The notes under the pieces were generated by a model, which was given only the letters and a program-made list of their open reading frames with translations, was not told where the DNA came from and searched no databases. Below, in pieces: positions 13,704 through 19,456 of a stretch of DNA of 24,460 nucleotides. How positions within the stretch are numbered: position 1 is the stretch's first letter; each line of letters begins with the position of its first letter. This DNA is from CAYXTC01 sp964479375 (GTDB lineage Bacteria > Patescibacteriota > Minisyncoccia > Minisyncoccales > GWA2-38-27). A program made the translations under genes and the position numbers. The stretch covers positions 1-24,460 of the forward strand of contig CAYZKD010000010.1 in NCBI GenBank assembly GCA_964479375.1, read 5' to 3'.

Positions 13704-15416
13704 TTATTTCAATGACTTTAAAAACTTATCTAAAGATTTTGTATTAACAATATCTTTTTTCTCAGCCCATCCTCTTCTGGCCTGGGCTATGCCAAGCACC
13801 ATAAACCTCATCTGCTCTTTTTGATGGACGTCCGTATTGATTATCATCTTCACTCCAGAGTCTTTGGCTTTTCGGATATGATCGTCTTTAAGATCAAGCC
13901 TTTCGGGAAAAGAATTAATCTCCAGTATCGTGCGAGTTTCTCGGGCAACCTTCAAAATCTTTCCAAAATCAATCTCATAGGCGTCTCTTTTCTGAATCAG
14001 TCTTCCCGTGGGATGGGAAATAATATCAATATTTGGATTCTCCATAGCCTTGATTATTCTTTCTGTCATTTCTTCCCTGCCCATTTTGAAACGGGAGTGG
14101 ATCCCTGCTATCACAAAATCCAATTCGGCTAAAGATTCGTCTTTAATATCAACTGAGCCGTCTTTTAAGATATTGGCTTCGCACCCCTTCAATACTTTCA
14201 CCCCTTCCATCTCCTTGTTTATCTTGTCTATCTCCTTATTCCTCTTTCTCAACTGCTTTTCATCAAGCCCATGTTCTATTTTCAAAAACTTAGTATGGTC
14301 TGCTATGCCTACATACTCATAACCCATATCCTTTCCTTTTTGGGCAATCTCTTTAATAGAGTTTACTCCTCCATCCCAGTCAGAGTGGCAATGAAGATCT
14401 CCTTTGATGTCTTTGTACCCTATTAGATTAGGCAGCTTCTCTTTTTGGGCCGCTTCTATTTCCCCTCCATCTTTCCTTATCTCCGGAGGGAAAAGGGGGA
14501 GATTTATGGCCCGATAGACCTCTTTTTCTGTTCTGCCTGCTATCTGTTTATCTTTCCTGAAGACTCCGTACTCGTTGAGTTTTAACCCCTTGCCTGCTGC
14601 TATTTTTCTTGTCGCTATATTATGCTCTTTGCTTCCGGTAAAATACTGGAGGGCAGACCCGTAACTTTTCTCAGGCACTATTCTTAAGTCAACACCCACC
14701 CCCTCTCGGGTTCTCACAGATCCTTTGGTGGTTCCCTTGCTCTGAATCCTTGCTACCTCATCCAAAGAAGAAAAAAAGTCCATTACTTTTTCAGGCTCTG
14801 AAGACACAGCCAAAATATCTACATCTCCTATGGTCTCTTTCTTTCTCCTTACAGAGCCTGCCACATCTATTTTTTTAATCTCATCTAATTTTTCAAGTTT
14901 TCCAATTATTTCTCTGGCTATGGGCATAATATCCCCAAGCAGAAATCTGCCCCTGTTTTTTTTAACAAACTCTATGCCTTGTAAAATATTTTGTTCTGTC
15001 TTTTCGCCAAAACCCTCCAGGCCCCTGATCTTTCCCTGTTTAGCCGCCTTTTCCAAACTCTTAAGGTCTGAAATCCCGAGTTCCCTGTAAAGGGTTCTTG
15101 CTTTTCTGGGGCCCATTCCCTCAACAGAAGTAAGTTCCCCGAGATTTAGAGGAAGTTTCTTTTTGAACTTCTCGTAATATTTTATCCTACCTGTCTTGAT
15201 GTATTCCTCTATCTTTTCTGCTATGCTTTCACCCACCCCTGAAATATCTTTTAATGCCCTCAGGCCTCCTTCTTTGTAGATATTTTCTACGTCCTTTTTC
15301 ATTCCTTCTAAAGCAAGAGCCGCCCTCTGGTAGGCCCGGGGCTTAAAAGACACATCTTCCATCCTCAAGTACTTGGAGATATCACGGAAGATTTTCGCCA
15401 ACTCCCTGTTTGTCAT
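13704..15416 (-). CDS. polX: DNA polymerase X family protein with PHP domain
   Basis: 570 residues, typical of bacterial PolX, a gap-filling polymerase in base excision and end-joining repair with proofreading or AP-endonuclease activity in its PHP domain. Order: N-terminal 8-kDa/helix-hairpin-helix part (DISGVGESIAEKIEEYI at about 57-73; SVEGMGPRKARTLY at about 97-110), polymerase palm GSVRRKKETIGDVDIL (187-202) with D198 and D200 and third acid D243 in VGVDLRIVP, then PHP with GDLHCHSDWDGG (339-350), GIADHTK, AGIHSRF and INTDVHQ metal ligands. The ATG follows directly the AAATT end of repeat A2 with no Shine-Dalgarno sequence. Confidence 0.95.
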   Translation of the reverse strand: MTNRELAKIFRDISKYLRMEDVSFKPRAYQRAALALEGMKKDVENIYKEGGLRALKDISGVGESIAEKIEEYIKTGRIKYYEKFKKKLPLNLGELTSVEGMGPRKARTLYRELGISDLKSLEKAAKQGKIRGLEGFGEKTEQNILQGIEFVKKNRGRFLLGDIMPIAREIIGKLEKLDEIKKIDVAGSVRRKKETIGDVDILAVSSEPEKVMDFFSSLDEVARIQSKGTTKGSVRTREGVGVDLRIVPEKSYGSALQYFTGSKEHNIATRKIAAGKGLKLNEYGVFRKDKQIAGRTEKEVYRAINLPLFPPEIRKDGGEIEAAQKEKLPNLIGYKDIKGDLHCHSDWDGGVNSIKEIAQKGKDMGYEYVGIADHTKFLKIEHGLDEKQLRKRNKEIDKINKEMEGVKVLKGCEANILKDGSVDIKDESLAELDFVIAGIHSRFKMGREEMTERIIKAMENPNIDIISHPTGRLIQKRDAYEIDFGKILKVARETRTILEINSFPERLDLKDDHIRKAKDSGVKMIINTDVHQKEQMRFMVLGIAQARRGWAEKKDIVNTKSLDKFLKSLK

Positions 15417-15520
15417 AATTTTTTAATTATGGCGATTACCCTGTGTTGGAAAATAGGAGCGGGAGCGACGTAAGAAACCGAGAGGTTTCTTAAGCCGGGT
15501 ATCAGGGTAATTGCCTTTTT
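15417..15520 (+). repeat. Repeat element A, copy 2 (MFS / polX junction)
   Basis: Same plan as copy 1. Outer stem GGCGATTACCCTG (15431-15443) / CAGGGTAATTGCC (15503-15515), then TTTTT (15516-15520). Inner hairpin TAAGAAACC-GAGA-GGTTTCTTA (15471-15492) is identical. An 11-nt stretch in the arm before the inner hairpin (near 15455-15468) is absent from copy 1. The MFS stop TGA and the polX start ATG lie in its CATAAT ends. Confidence 0.85.
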
Positions 15521-16185
15521 CATAATCTTCTGTTAGTTCTTTTAAAGGGCAGGAAGTCAAGATAAAAGGAGAGGAAGTCATCAAAGCCTTGACTCATAGG
15601 AAGAATATTTTTGCGGATTAACAAGAGTAAAAAGCCGGCAAAAAGAGTAAGCACTCCAACCAATATGAAAATGACTTTGAATCCAAAAGTAGCAGCCACT
15701 ATCCCTCCTATCCCTCCGGTTATGCCAGTAGCAAAGCCCAAAAAAGTGCTGTCCATGGCCCACTCATATGCCTCCTGTCCCCGGTCTATGTGGCGAGTAA
15801 AGATGGCATTCCAAGAGGGTATGACAAAGGCCATTCCCACAGCATGGATTACCTGCACAAGATAGATATGGCCCGGCGTAGTGGCAAACAAAAAGCCAAA
15901 GGGAGCAACCCCGTTAATGAAAAGCCCTAAAATCATCATCCAATAGTCGTCTCTGTCTCCGACCACTTTGTCAAAATATCTGCTGATAGGTATCTGGAGA
16001 AAGGATTTTACTGACCAGTAGATAAGGGCTGAGAATCCTGCAATCTCTGCTGCTTTGGCAGGATCTGAAATAATATCCTGGAGAATAAAAAGGGCAAAGA
16101 CAGGAGACAAAAGCCCCCATCCTCCCAACAAAAAGAAGTCGCTCGCTATCAAGAATCTTATAACTCTGTTCATTTTTTTGACCAT
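15520..16185 (-). CDS. Half-size MFS-like transporter (six membrane segments)
   Basis: 221 residues with six hydrophobic segments: FFLLGGWGLLSPVFALFIL, AGFSALIYWSVKSFLQI, WMMILGLFINGVAPFGFLF, IYLVQVIHAVGMAFVIPSW, FLGFATGITGGIGGIVAA, VIFILVGVLTLFAGFLLLL. A loop ISRYFDKVVGDRDDYW after segment 2 resembles the MFS motif between TM2 and TM3. Full MFS proteins have twelve segments, so this is one half. It ends cleanly at repeat A2, so it is either a dimerising half-transporter or a protein shortened by insertion of the repeat. Substrate unknown. The start is 3 nt after the yjbQ stop; a second ATG at 16173 is possible. Confidence 0.75.
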   Translation of the reverse strand: MVKKMNRVIRFLIASDFFLLGGWGLLSPVFALFILQDIISDPAKAAEIAGFSALIYWSVKSFLQIPISRYFDKVVGDRDDYWMMILGLFINGVAPFGFLFATTPGHIYLVQVIHAVGMAFVIPSWNAIFTRHIDRGQEAYEWAMDSTFLGFATGITGGIGGIVAATFGFKVIFILVGVLTLFAGFLLLLIRKNILPMSQGFDDFLSFYLDFLPFKRTNRRL

Positions 16186-16188
16186 GGT

Positions 16189-16593
16189 CTATTTTTTTAC
16201 AATTGTTACTTTTATTTGTCTTTCGCGGGGTCTGTCGTCAAAATCCAAAAACACGACCTGTTGCCAAGTTCCCAGCGCCAATTCCCCTTTTTCTACAGGT
16301 AGAGCCAAAAAAGGCTTCATTAAAGCAGACCTTATGTGAGAAAAGCCGTTACAGTCTCCCCATTTCTTGCAGTGTTTATAATCCTTGCTTTGGGGGACTA
16401 GGTTTTCAAGGGTCTTTTTCAGATCCTCTACTGCCCCCTGTTCATATTCCATAGTAGTGAAGCCACAAGTAGAGCCGGGACAAGAAAGCAAACAAATCCC
16501 CCCAGCCACATCAGAATCCGATAAGACCCTAGCCACCTCTCCTGTTATATCGATAATATCGTTGAACCCTTTTGTAGAAAGACTGAACTCCAT
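16189..16593 (-). CDS. YjbQ/UPF0047 family protein with altered active-site residues
   Basis: 134 residues, usual size. The family pattern is visible: AVEDLKKTLENLVP, a CNGFSHIRSALMKPFLALPV segment equal to the usual GNADAHLKASLxG, and LALGTWQQVVFLDFD. In the usual PHTTAGLTINEN motif the metal-binding His is replaced: CPGSTCGFTTMEYE (38-51), while the His in FSHIRS stays. YjbQ proteins have weak thiamine-phosphate synthase activity in E. coli, but the true role is unclear. An ideal TTGGAA-N17-TATAAT promoter ends 6 nt before the ATG, so the mRNA is probably leaderless. Followed by the half-MFS gene. Confidence 0.82.
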   Translation of the reverse strand: MEFSLSTKGFNDIIDITGEVARVLSDSDVAGGICLLSCPGSTCGFTTMEYEQGAVEDLKKTLENLVPQSKDYKHCKKWGDCNGFSHIRSALMKPFLALPVEKGELALGTWQQVVFLDFDDRPRERQIKVTIVKK

Positions 16594-16599
16594 TTTTTA

Positions 16600-16628
16600 A
16601 TTATACTAAATCGTTTTCCTTGTTCCAA
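16600..16628 (-). promoter_or_regulatory. Promoter of the yjbQ-MFS pair, predicted leaderless
   Basis: Minus strand TTGGAA (16628-16623), 17-nt spacer, TATAAT (16605-16600), then six bases and ATG (16593). Confidence 0.75.
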
Positions 16629-16643
16629 CCCCTGAAAAATTTT

Positions 16644-16697
16644 AAGAGTGGAGTATTTAAACTATCATTCTCTGAGCAGTCAAAGCCTTACGCTCTT
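16644..16697 (-). repeat. Hairpin repeat C, short relative of repeat B
   Basis: On the minus strand it reads AGAGCG, GGCTTTGACTGCTCA, then GAGAATGATAGTTTAA, matching repeat B except that B has about 14 extra bases forming its hairpin loop side. AAGAGTG (16644-16650) pairs with CGCTCTT (16691-16697). It occupies the yjbQ upstream region. Confidence 0.5.
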
Positions 16698-16818
16698 ATT
16701 CCGATTTTCTATAAAAAAGCTTAGATAATCCCCACCCTGTCACAAAGCCTAAGGGCCAAAATAACACCCCTTTTTTAAGACCGGCAAAATTTATCAAAAC
16801 CCCCCTTCGGCTCCCCAA
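16696..16818 (-). CDS. Possible 40-aa membrane peptide
   Basis: An open frame from TTG (16818) to TAA (16698-16696): MGSRRGVLINFAGLKKG, then VLFWPLGFVTGWGLSKLFY, ending RKSE. The second part would be one membrane helix flanked by basic residues. The frame is open back to a TAG near 16833, with no ATG. It has no clear ribosome site. Arguments for: protein-like amphipathic order, and it fills much of a 316-nt gap. Arguments against: TTG start and short length. I have an uncertain memory of similar sequences in CPR genomes. The rest of the gap holds a promoter, repeat C and a terminator. Confidence 0.4.
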   Translation of the reverse strand: MGSRRGVLINFAGLKKGVLFWPLGFVTGWGLSKLFYRKSE

Positions 16819-16844
16819 GACCCGCCATCTTATTATCTAATAAA

Positions 16845-16877
16845 AAAACGCCACACCTAATCAGAAAGGGAGGCGGT
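16845..16877 (-). terminator. Intrinsic terminator of the HD-domain gene
   Basis: Minus strand: AACCGCC (about 16877-16871), loop with CC/GG contact, GGCG (16852-16849), then seven T. The stem is imperfect (one bulged C). It lies about 35 nt after the HD gene stop; a 14-codon frame starting MKKKILDL lies in between and is probably meaningless. Confidence 0.6.
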
Positions 16878-16909
16878 TAGATCCAAAATCTTTTTCTTCA
16901 TTAGATAAA

Positions 16910-17560
16910 TTACTTTTTGGAAGGAAATCGCTTGTCTACCGCGTTGAGAAAAGATACTATCAAGGGGTCGTATATTATTTCTTTGGCCCATCTGGCCCAA
17001 AGATTTCTTCTAATCTTCCCCTGCTTTTTCCAATATTCCATTCCCTGAAAATAATTCTCCATTTTATCTATCTGTTTGACAAATCTGCCTTCAGGAGTAG
17101 CCCCTTCTTCAAAATCTTTCCAAAGCCCTATAATCTCTTTTTTAAGTTGGGGAGAAAGACCCGAAGCCGCCCTTTCCAGCCCTTTAAGTTCTCTTTTATA
17201 CTTTGCCTTGTCCTTCTTCCTTTTCTCAGAAAGAGTAAAGGTAGGCCATTTATCTAAAACGCTCTTTATCTTTTTCTTATCTTTCAGGTCGCGGGGCAAA
17301 AGAGGATCATAGGGAGTTTCGTCCCTTGAATAAACCTCGCAAACATCATGAACTAGGGCCGTTTTTAAAACCCTTTCCATGTTTAAATCCTCTTTCTTGC
17401 GGGCTAAAAGCCAGGCCAGCATTGTTGTTCTGAAGATATGATCTGCGGTGCTCTCTCTGTTTTTGAAGCCATGGGCCACCCACCCCCTTCTTTCTTTGTT
17501 CTTAAGGGTTCCTACCTTCTCCAGAAAATTAATTATATTTTTCATTTCCTTCTTAAACAT
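16910..17560 (-). CDS. HD-domain hydrolase, YfbR-like
   Basis: 216 residues from the chosen ATG. HD superfamily metal phosphohydrolase: NRESTADHIFRTTMLAWLL holds the first His, ALVHDVCEVYSRDETPYD the HD pair and downstream acids, and FVKQIDKMENYFQGMEYW the last Asp. The order resembles 5'-deoxynucleotidase YfbR and related dNMP phosphatases, so nucleotide clean-up is likely but the substrate is unproven. Start choice: the open frame extends to a GTG at 17590 inside the greA terminator; the ATG at 17560 lies 7 nt after an extended -10 (TGCTATAAT), and another ATG at 17545 follows AAGAAGG. Confidence 0.85.
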   Translation of the reverse strand: MFKKEMKNIINFLEKVGTLKNKERRGWVAHGFKNRESTADHIFRTTMLAWLLARKKEDLNMERVLKTALVHDVCEVYSRDETPYDPLLPRDLKDKKKIKSVLDKWPTFTLSEKRKKDKAKYKRELKGLERAASGLSPQLKKEIIGLWKDFEEGATPEGRFVKQIDKMENYFQGMEYWKKQGKIRRNLWARWAKEIIYDPLIVSFLNAVDKRFPSKK

Positions 17561-17567
17561 ATAGTTT

Positions 17568-17576
17568 ATTATAGCA
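17568..17576 (-). promoter_or_regulatory. Extended -10 promoter of the HD gene, overlapping greA terminator tail
   Basis: TGC-TATAAT on the minus strand (TATAAT = plus 17568-17573), 7 nt before the ATG at 17560. No clear -35; the extended -10 can compensate. Confidence 0.5.
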
Positions 17577-17577
17577 A

Positions 17578-17604
17578 CAAAAAGCCCCACATGGGAAGCG
17601 GGGC
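17578..17604 (-). terminator. Intrinsic terminator of greA
   Basis: Minus strand GCCCC (17604-17600), 11-nt loop, GGGGC (17588-17584), with one more A-T pair, then TTTTTG (17583-17578). 17 nt after the greA stop. Confidence 0.85.
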
Positions 17605-17620
17605 AGAACCTTCAAAAAAA

Positions 17621-18097
17621 TTAAGAGGTTTTGTATTTGATTTTTTTTATCTTGTAAACAGTTTTTATGGGCGAAGAAACCGAAATCTCGTCTCCTTTCT
17701 TAGCCCCCAAAAGGGATCTCCCTACAGGAGAATCGCTGCTTATCTTGCCGGCCTCGGGATTGGCCTCCATGGTGCCTAAAATCTGGAACTCATCTTCCTG
17801 GCCGTTTACTTCCACTGTAACATAGGCCCCGAGCCATACTTTGTCTTTTTTCTCCTGAGAAGGAGTTTTTATTACCTTGGCGTTTTTTATAACGTTTTCC
17901 AGTTCTGACATTCTCGCCTCCAATAGCTCAAGGTCTTCCTGAAAGGAAATATATTCGGGATTTAAATCTTCAGATTCCCAAATACTGGGAACCTCGCTGT
18001 GTGTTTTAACAAAATTTACTTTTTTCAGATTTTCGTATTCTCTCTTAATCTCTTTGAACTTTTCGGGGGTCAAATAAAAGACCTTTTCTTCTTCCAT
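17621..18097 (-). CDS. greA: Transcription elongation factor GreA
   Basis: 158 residues, normal for GreA, which rescues backtracked RNA polymerase by stimulating transcript cleavage. N-terminal coiled coil: YLTPEKFKEIKREYENLKK, then SEDLNPEYISFQEDLELLEA containing the acidic tip region, and ARMSELENVIKNAKVI. C-terminal FKBP-like part: GAYVTVEVNGQEDEFQILG, then ISSDSPVGRSLLGAKKGDEI. The usual GreA start is the ATG at 18097 (MEEEKVFYL). The frame is open further upstream and an in-frame ATG at about 18154 lies 4 nt after TATAAT, giving a possible 19-residue extension. A long A+T-rich leader with a nested hairpin lies further upstream. Confidence 0.9.
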   Translation of the reverse strand: MEEEKVFYLTPEKFKEIKREYENLKKVNFVKTHSEVPSIWESEDLNPEYISFQEDLELLEARMSELENVIKNAKVIKTPSQEKKDKVWLGAYVTVEVNGQEDEFQILGTMEANPEAGKISSDSPVGRSLLGAKKGDEISVSSPIKTVYKIKKIKYKTS

Positions 18098-18181
18098 ATT
18101 GCTAAAATTAATCTTTTTCCTTGTATGCTGGGCTGTTGCAGAACCAAGTCCCATTTTAATTATAGGATTTTTTTGGTTTAT

Positions 18182-18218
18182 CTTTTTATATAACTTTATC
18201 AATTAAAGTTTTAAAAAG
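18182..18218 (-). promoter_or_regulatory. Nested hairpin in the greA leader
   Basis: CTTTTT (18182-18187) with AAAAAG (18213-18218) outside, AACTTT (18192-18197) with AAAGTT (18205-18210) inside. A smaller perfect hairpin ATAAAC-TATT-GTTTAT sits at 18248-18263. All lie downstream of the promoter below. Confidence 0.45.
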
Positions 18219-18273
18219 ATATCCCAAGCCCTCTTTTAATTTATTTTATAAACTATTGTTTATCTGGATTTTT

Positions 18274-18301
18274 ATTTTATTCTTTTCAAGATCTGTGTCA
18301 A
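18274..18301 (-). promoter_or_regulatory. Promoter upstream of greA
   Basis: Minus strand TTGACA (18301-18296), 16-nt spacer, TAAAAT (18279-18274). It would give a leader of about 170 nt before greA, in the 270-nt gap that otherwise shows no gene. Confidence 0.65.
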
Positions 18302-18367
18302 GTGTGGAAAAACCAGACTAAAACCCTTTATCAGAGGACCAAGAAACTACTTTTGCCTAAAGAATGT

Positions 18368-19315
18368 TTACATATAATATTCGCAGTCTTCGCACTTCTC
18401 CCCACAGAGACATTTCTTTTTCTTTAGAAAGTTCGCTGGAATATGACCCCTGGGAACAACGGGCAACTCCCCTATGTCTGCCTCTAGATTTCTCACCCCC
18501 TCTTCCGCCCTGATCTGCTTTTTAACAAGGTCGTTGATCCTTCTTAGGTTAGGAGAAATCAAGCCGATGATTAAATTGTGGTGATGGCCCGAGGGAAGCC
18601 TTGCCAGATTGTAAACCATGGGACAGTTCTCGAACTTCTCAACCATTTTACTCACTATCTCGGCAGGGGCCTCCAGGGAAATATTGGCGCTGACCTTGTA
18701 AAACCTTGAAATATTAATCATGCCGTGGGTTTCCAAGAAATTGTTGCCAATCATTTTTTCCACTCTCTTTCTGGCGCCCATGGGAGTCAAGCCGGTCACT
18801 TTGGCTATTCTGACGAAACTTGTTCTTCCGTTTTGAGCCAGTAATTCAAGAACCTGGCGGTTAATTTCATCAAGATCTTTGAGTTCCCACGATTCCGGAA
18901 CCGGATAGTTTTCGATAGAGAAATCTGCTATTTTCACCCGATCACACAAGACGGCAAACTTCACGTCCTTTATTTTTAATTTCTCTTTTTTCTTTCTTAA
19001 TACAGACATGGCCGTTCTGTAGGCCTTACCCGTAACAATATCATTGTCTACTACCAAGATCTTTCTGCCCTTGGCCTTTTCATCTTCCATGCCCCTGCCG
19101 TGATCGTCCATGGTAGTCAGTGTTACATCCTTCTTTTTTTCTTCGCTTAACCAAACGTAAAGCCCTTCGGCATAAAAGATACCGTCGTCTTCCAAACCTA
19201 TAATACAAGCCTTGTCTTCTCCAAAATAGCCTTCTATCTCCTTGCCCAAACCCTTGATAAATTTCTTAACAGGCTTAAGAGACAATAAAGAATTTCTTTT
19301 TATACTGCATGACAT
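18368..19315 (-). CDS. Phosphoribosyltransferase - AsnC/Lrp regulator - cysteine-cluster fusion
   Basis: 315 residues with three parts. Residues about 10-140 are a type I phosphoribosyltransferase fold; the PRPP loop ILVVDNDIVTGKA (86-98) keeps the general form, with the usual second acid replaced by Asn. Residues 147-200 are an AsnC-type helix-turn-helix (LDEINRQVLELLAQNGRTSF, then GLTPMGARKRVEKM). Residues about 206-285 fit the RAM ligand-binding domain (MVYNLARLPSGHHHNLIIGL). The tail KCLCGEKCEDC (301-311) has four cysteines, suited for zinc or iron-sulfur. A DNA-binding regulator responding to PRPP or a nucleotide is inferred, by analogy with PurR and archaeal GfcR, which have a different domain order. 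No Shine-Dalgarno sequence; a small ORF may overlap its start. Confidence 0.8.
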   Translation of the reverse strand: MSCSIKRNSLLSLKPVKKFIKGLGKEIEGYFGEDKACIIGLEDDGIFYAEGLYVWLSEEKKKDVTLTTMDDHGRGMEDEKAKGRKILVVDNDIVTGKAYRTAMSVLRKKKEKLKIKDVKFAVLCDRVKIADFSIENYPVPESWELKDLDEINRQVLELLAQNGRTSFVRIAKVTGLTPMGARKRVEKMIGNNFLETHGMINISRFYKVSANISLEAPAEIVSKMVEKFENCPMVYNLARLPSGHHHNLIIGLISPNLRRINDLVKKQIRAEEGVRNLEADIGELPVVPRGHIPANFLKKKKCLCGEKCEDCEYYM

Positions 19316-19439
19316 AATAGCTGATCGGTTCGTCTCTAACCTTGGGGTTAGAGGCCGTTATCAATAACTCCACTTTATTATGTTGTCTGTTGAGAATAAA
19401 ATCGTATTCTTTAAAACTGCCATCGGAATTGACGCTCAC
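19275..19439 (-). CDS. Possible small ORF between groEL and the PRTase fusion gene
   Basis: A frame from GTG (19439) to TAA (19277-19275), about 54 residues: SVNSDGSFKEYDFILNRQ, HNKVELLITASNPKVRDE, PISYYVMQYKKKFF. The composition is protein-like, AGGA lies about 9 nt upstream, and it fills the 140-nt gap after groEL. It overlaps the first 41 bases of the PRTase fusion in another frame, and a perfect hairpin CTCTAACC-TTGG-GGTTAGAG (19334-19353) lies inside it. It could be a real small gene, a remnant of a longer protein, or chance. Confidence 0.35.
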   Translation of the reverse strand: MSVNSDGSFKEYDFILNRQHNKVELLITASNPKVRDEPISYYVMQYKKKFFIVS

Positions 19440-19456
19440 AATCTCACATCCTGTGC

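Noticed and set aside
16886..16901. Leader peptide MKKKILDLTASLSD before the terminator after the HD gene
   Set aside because: It has no ribosome site and lies downstream of the HD stop, ahead of a terminator and not of an amino-acid gene.
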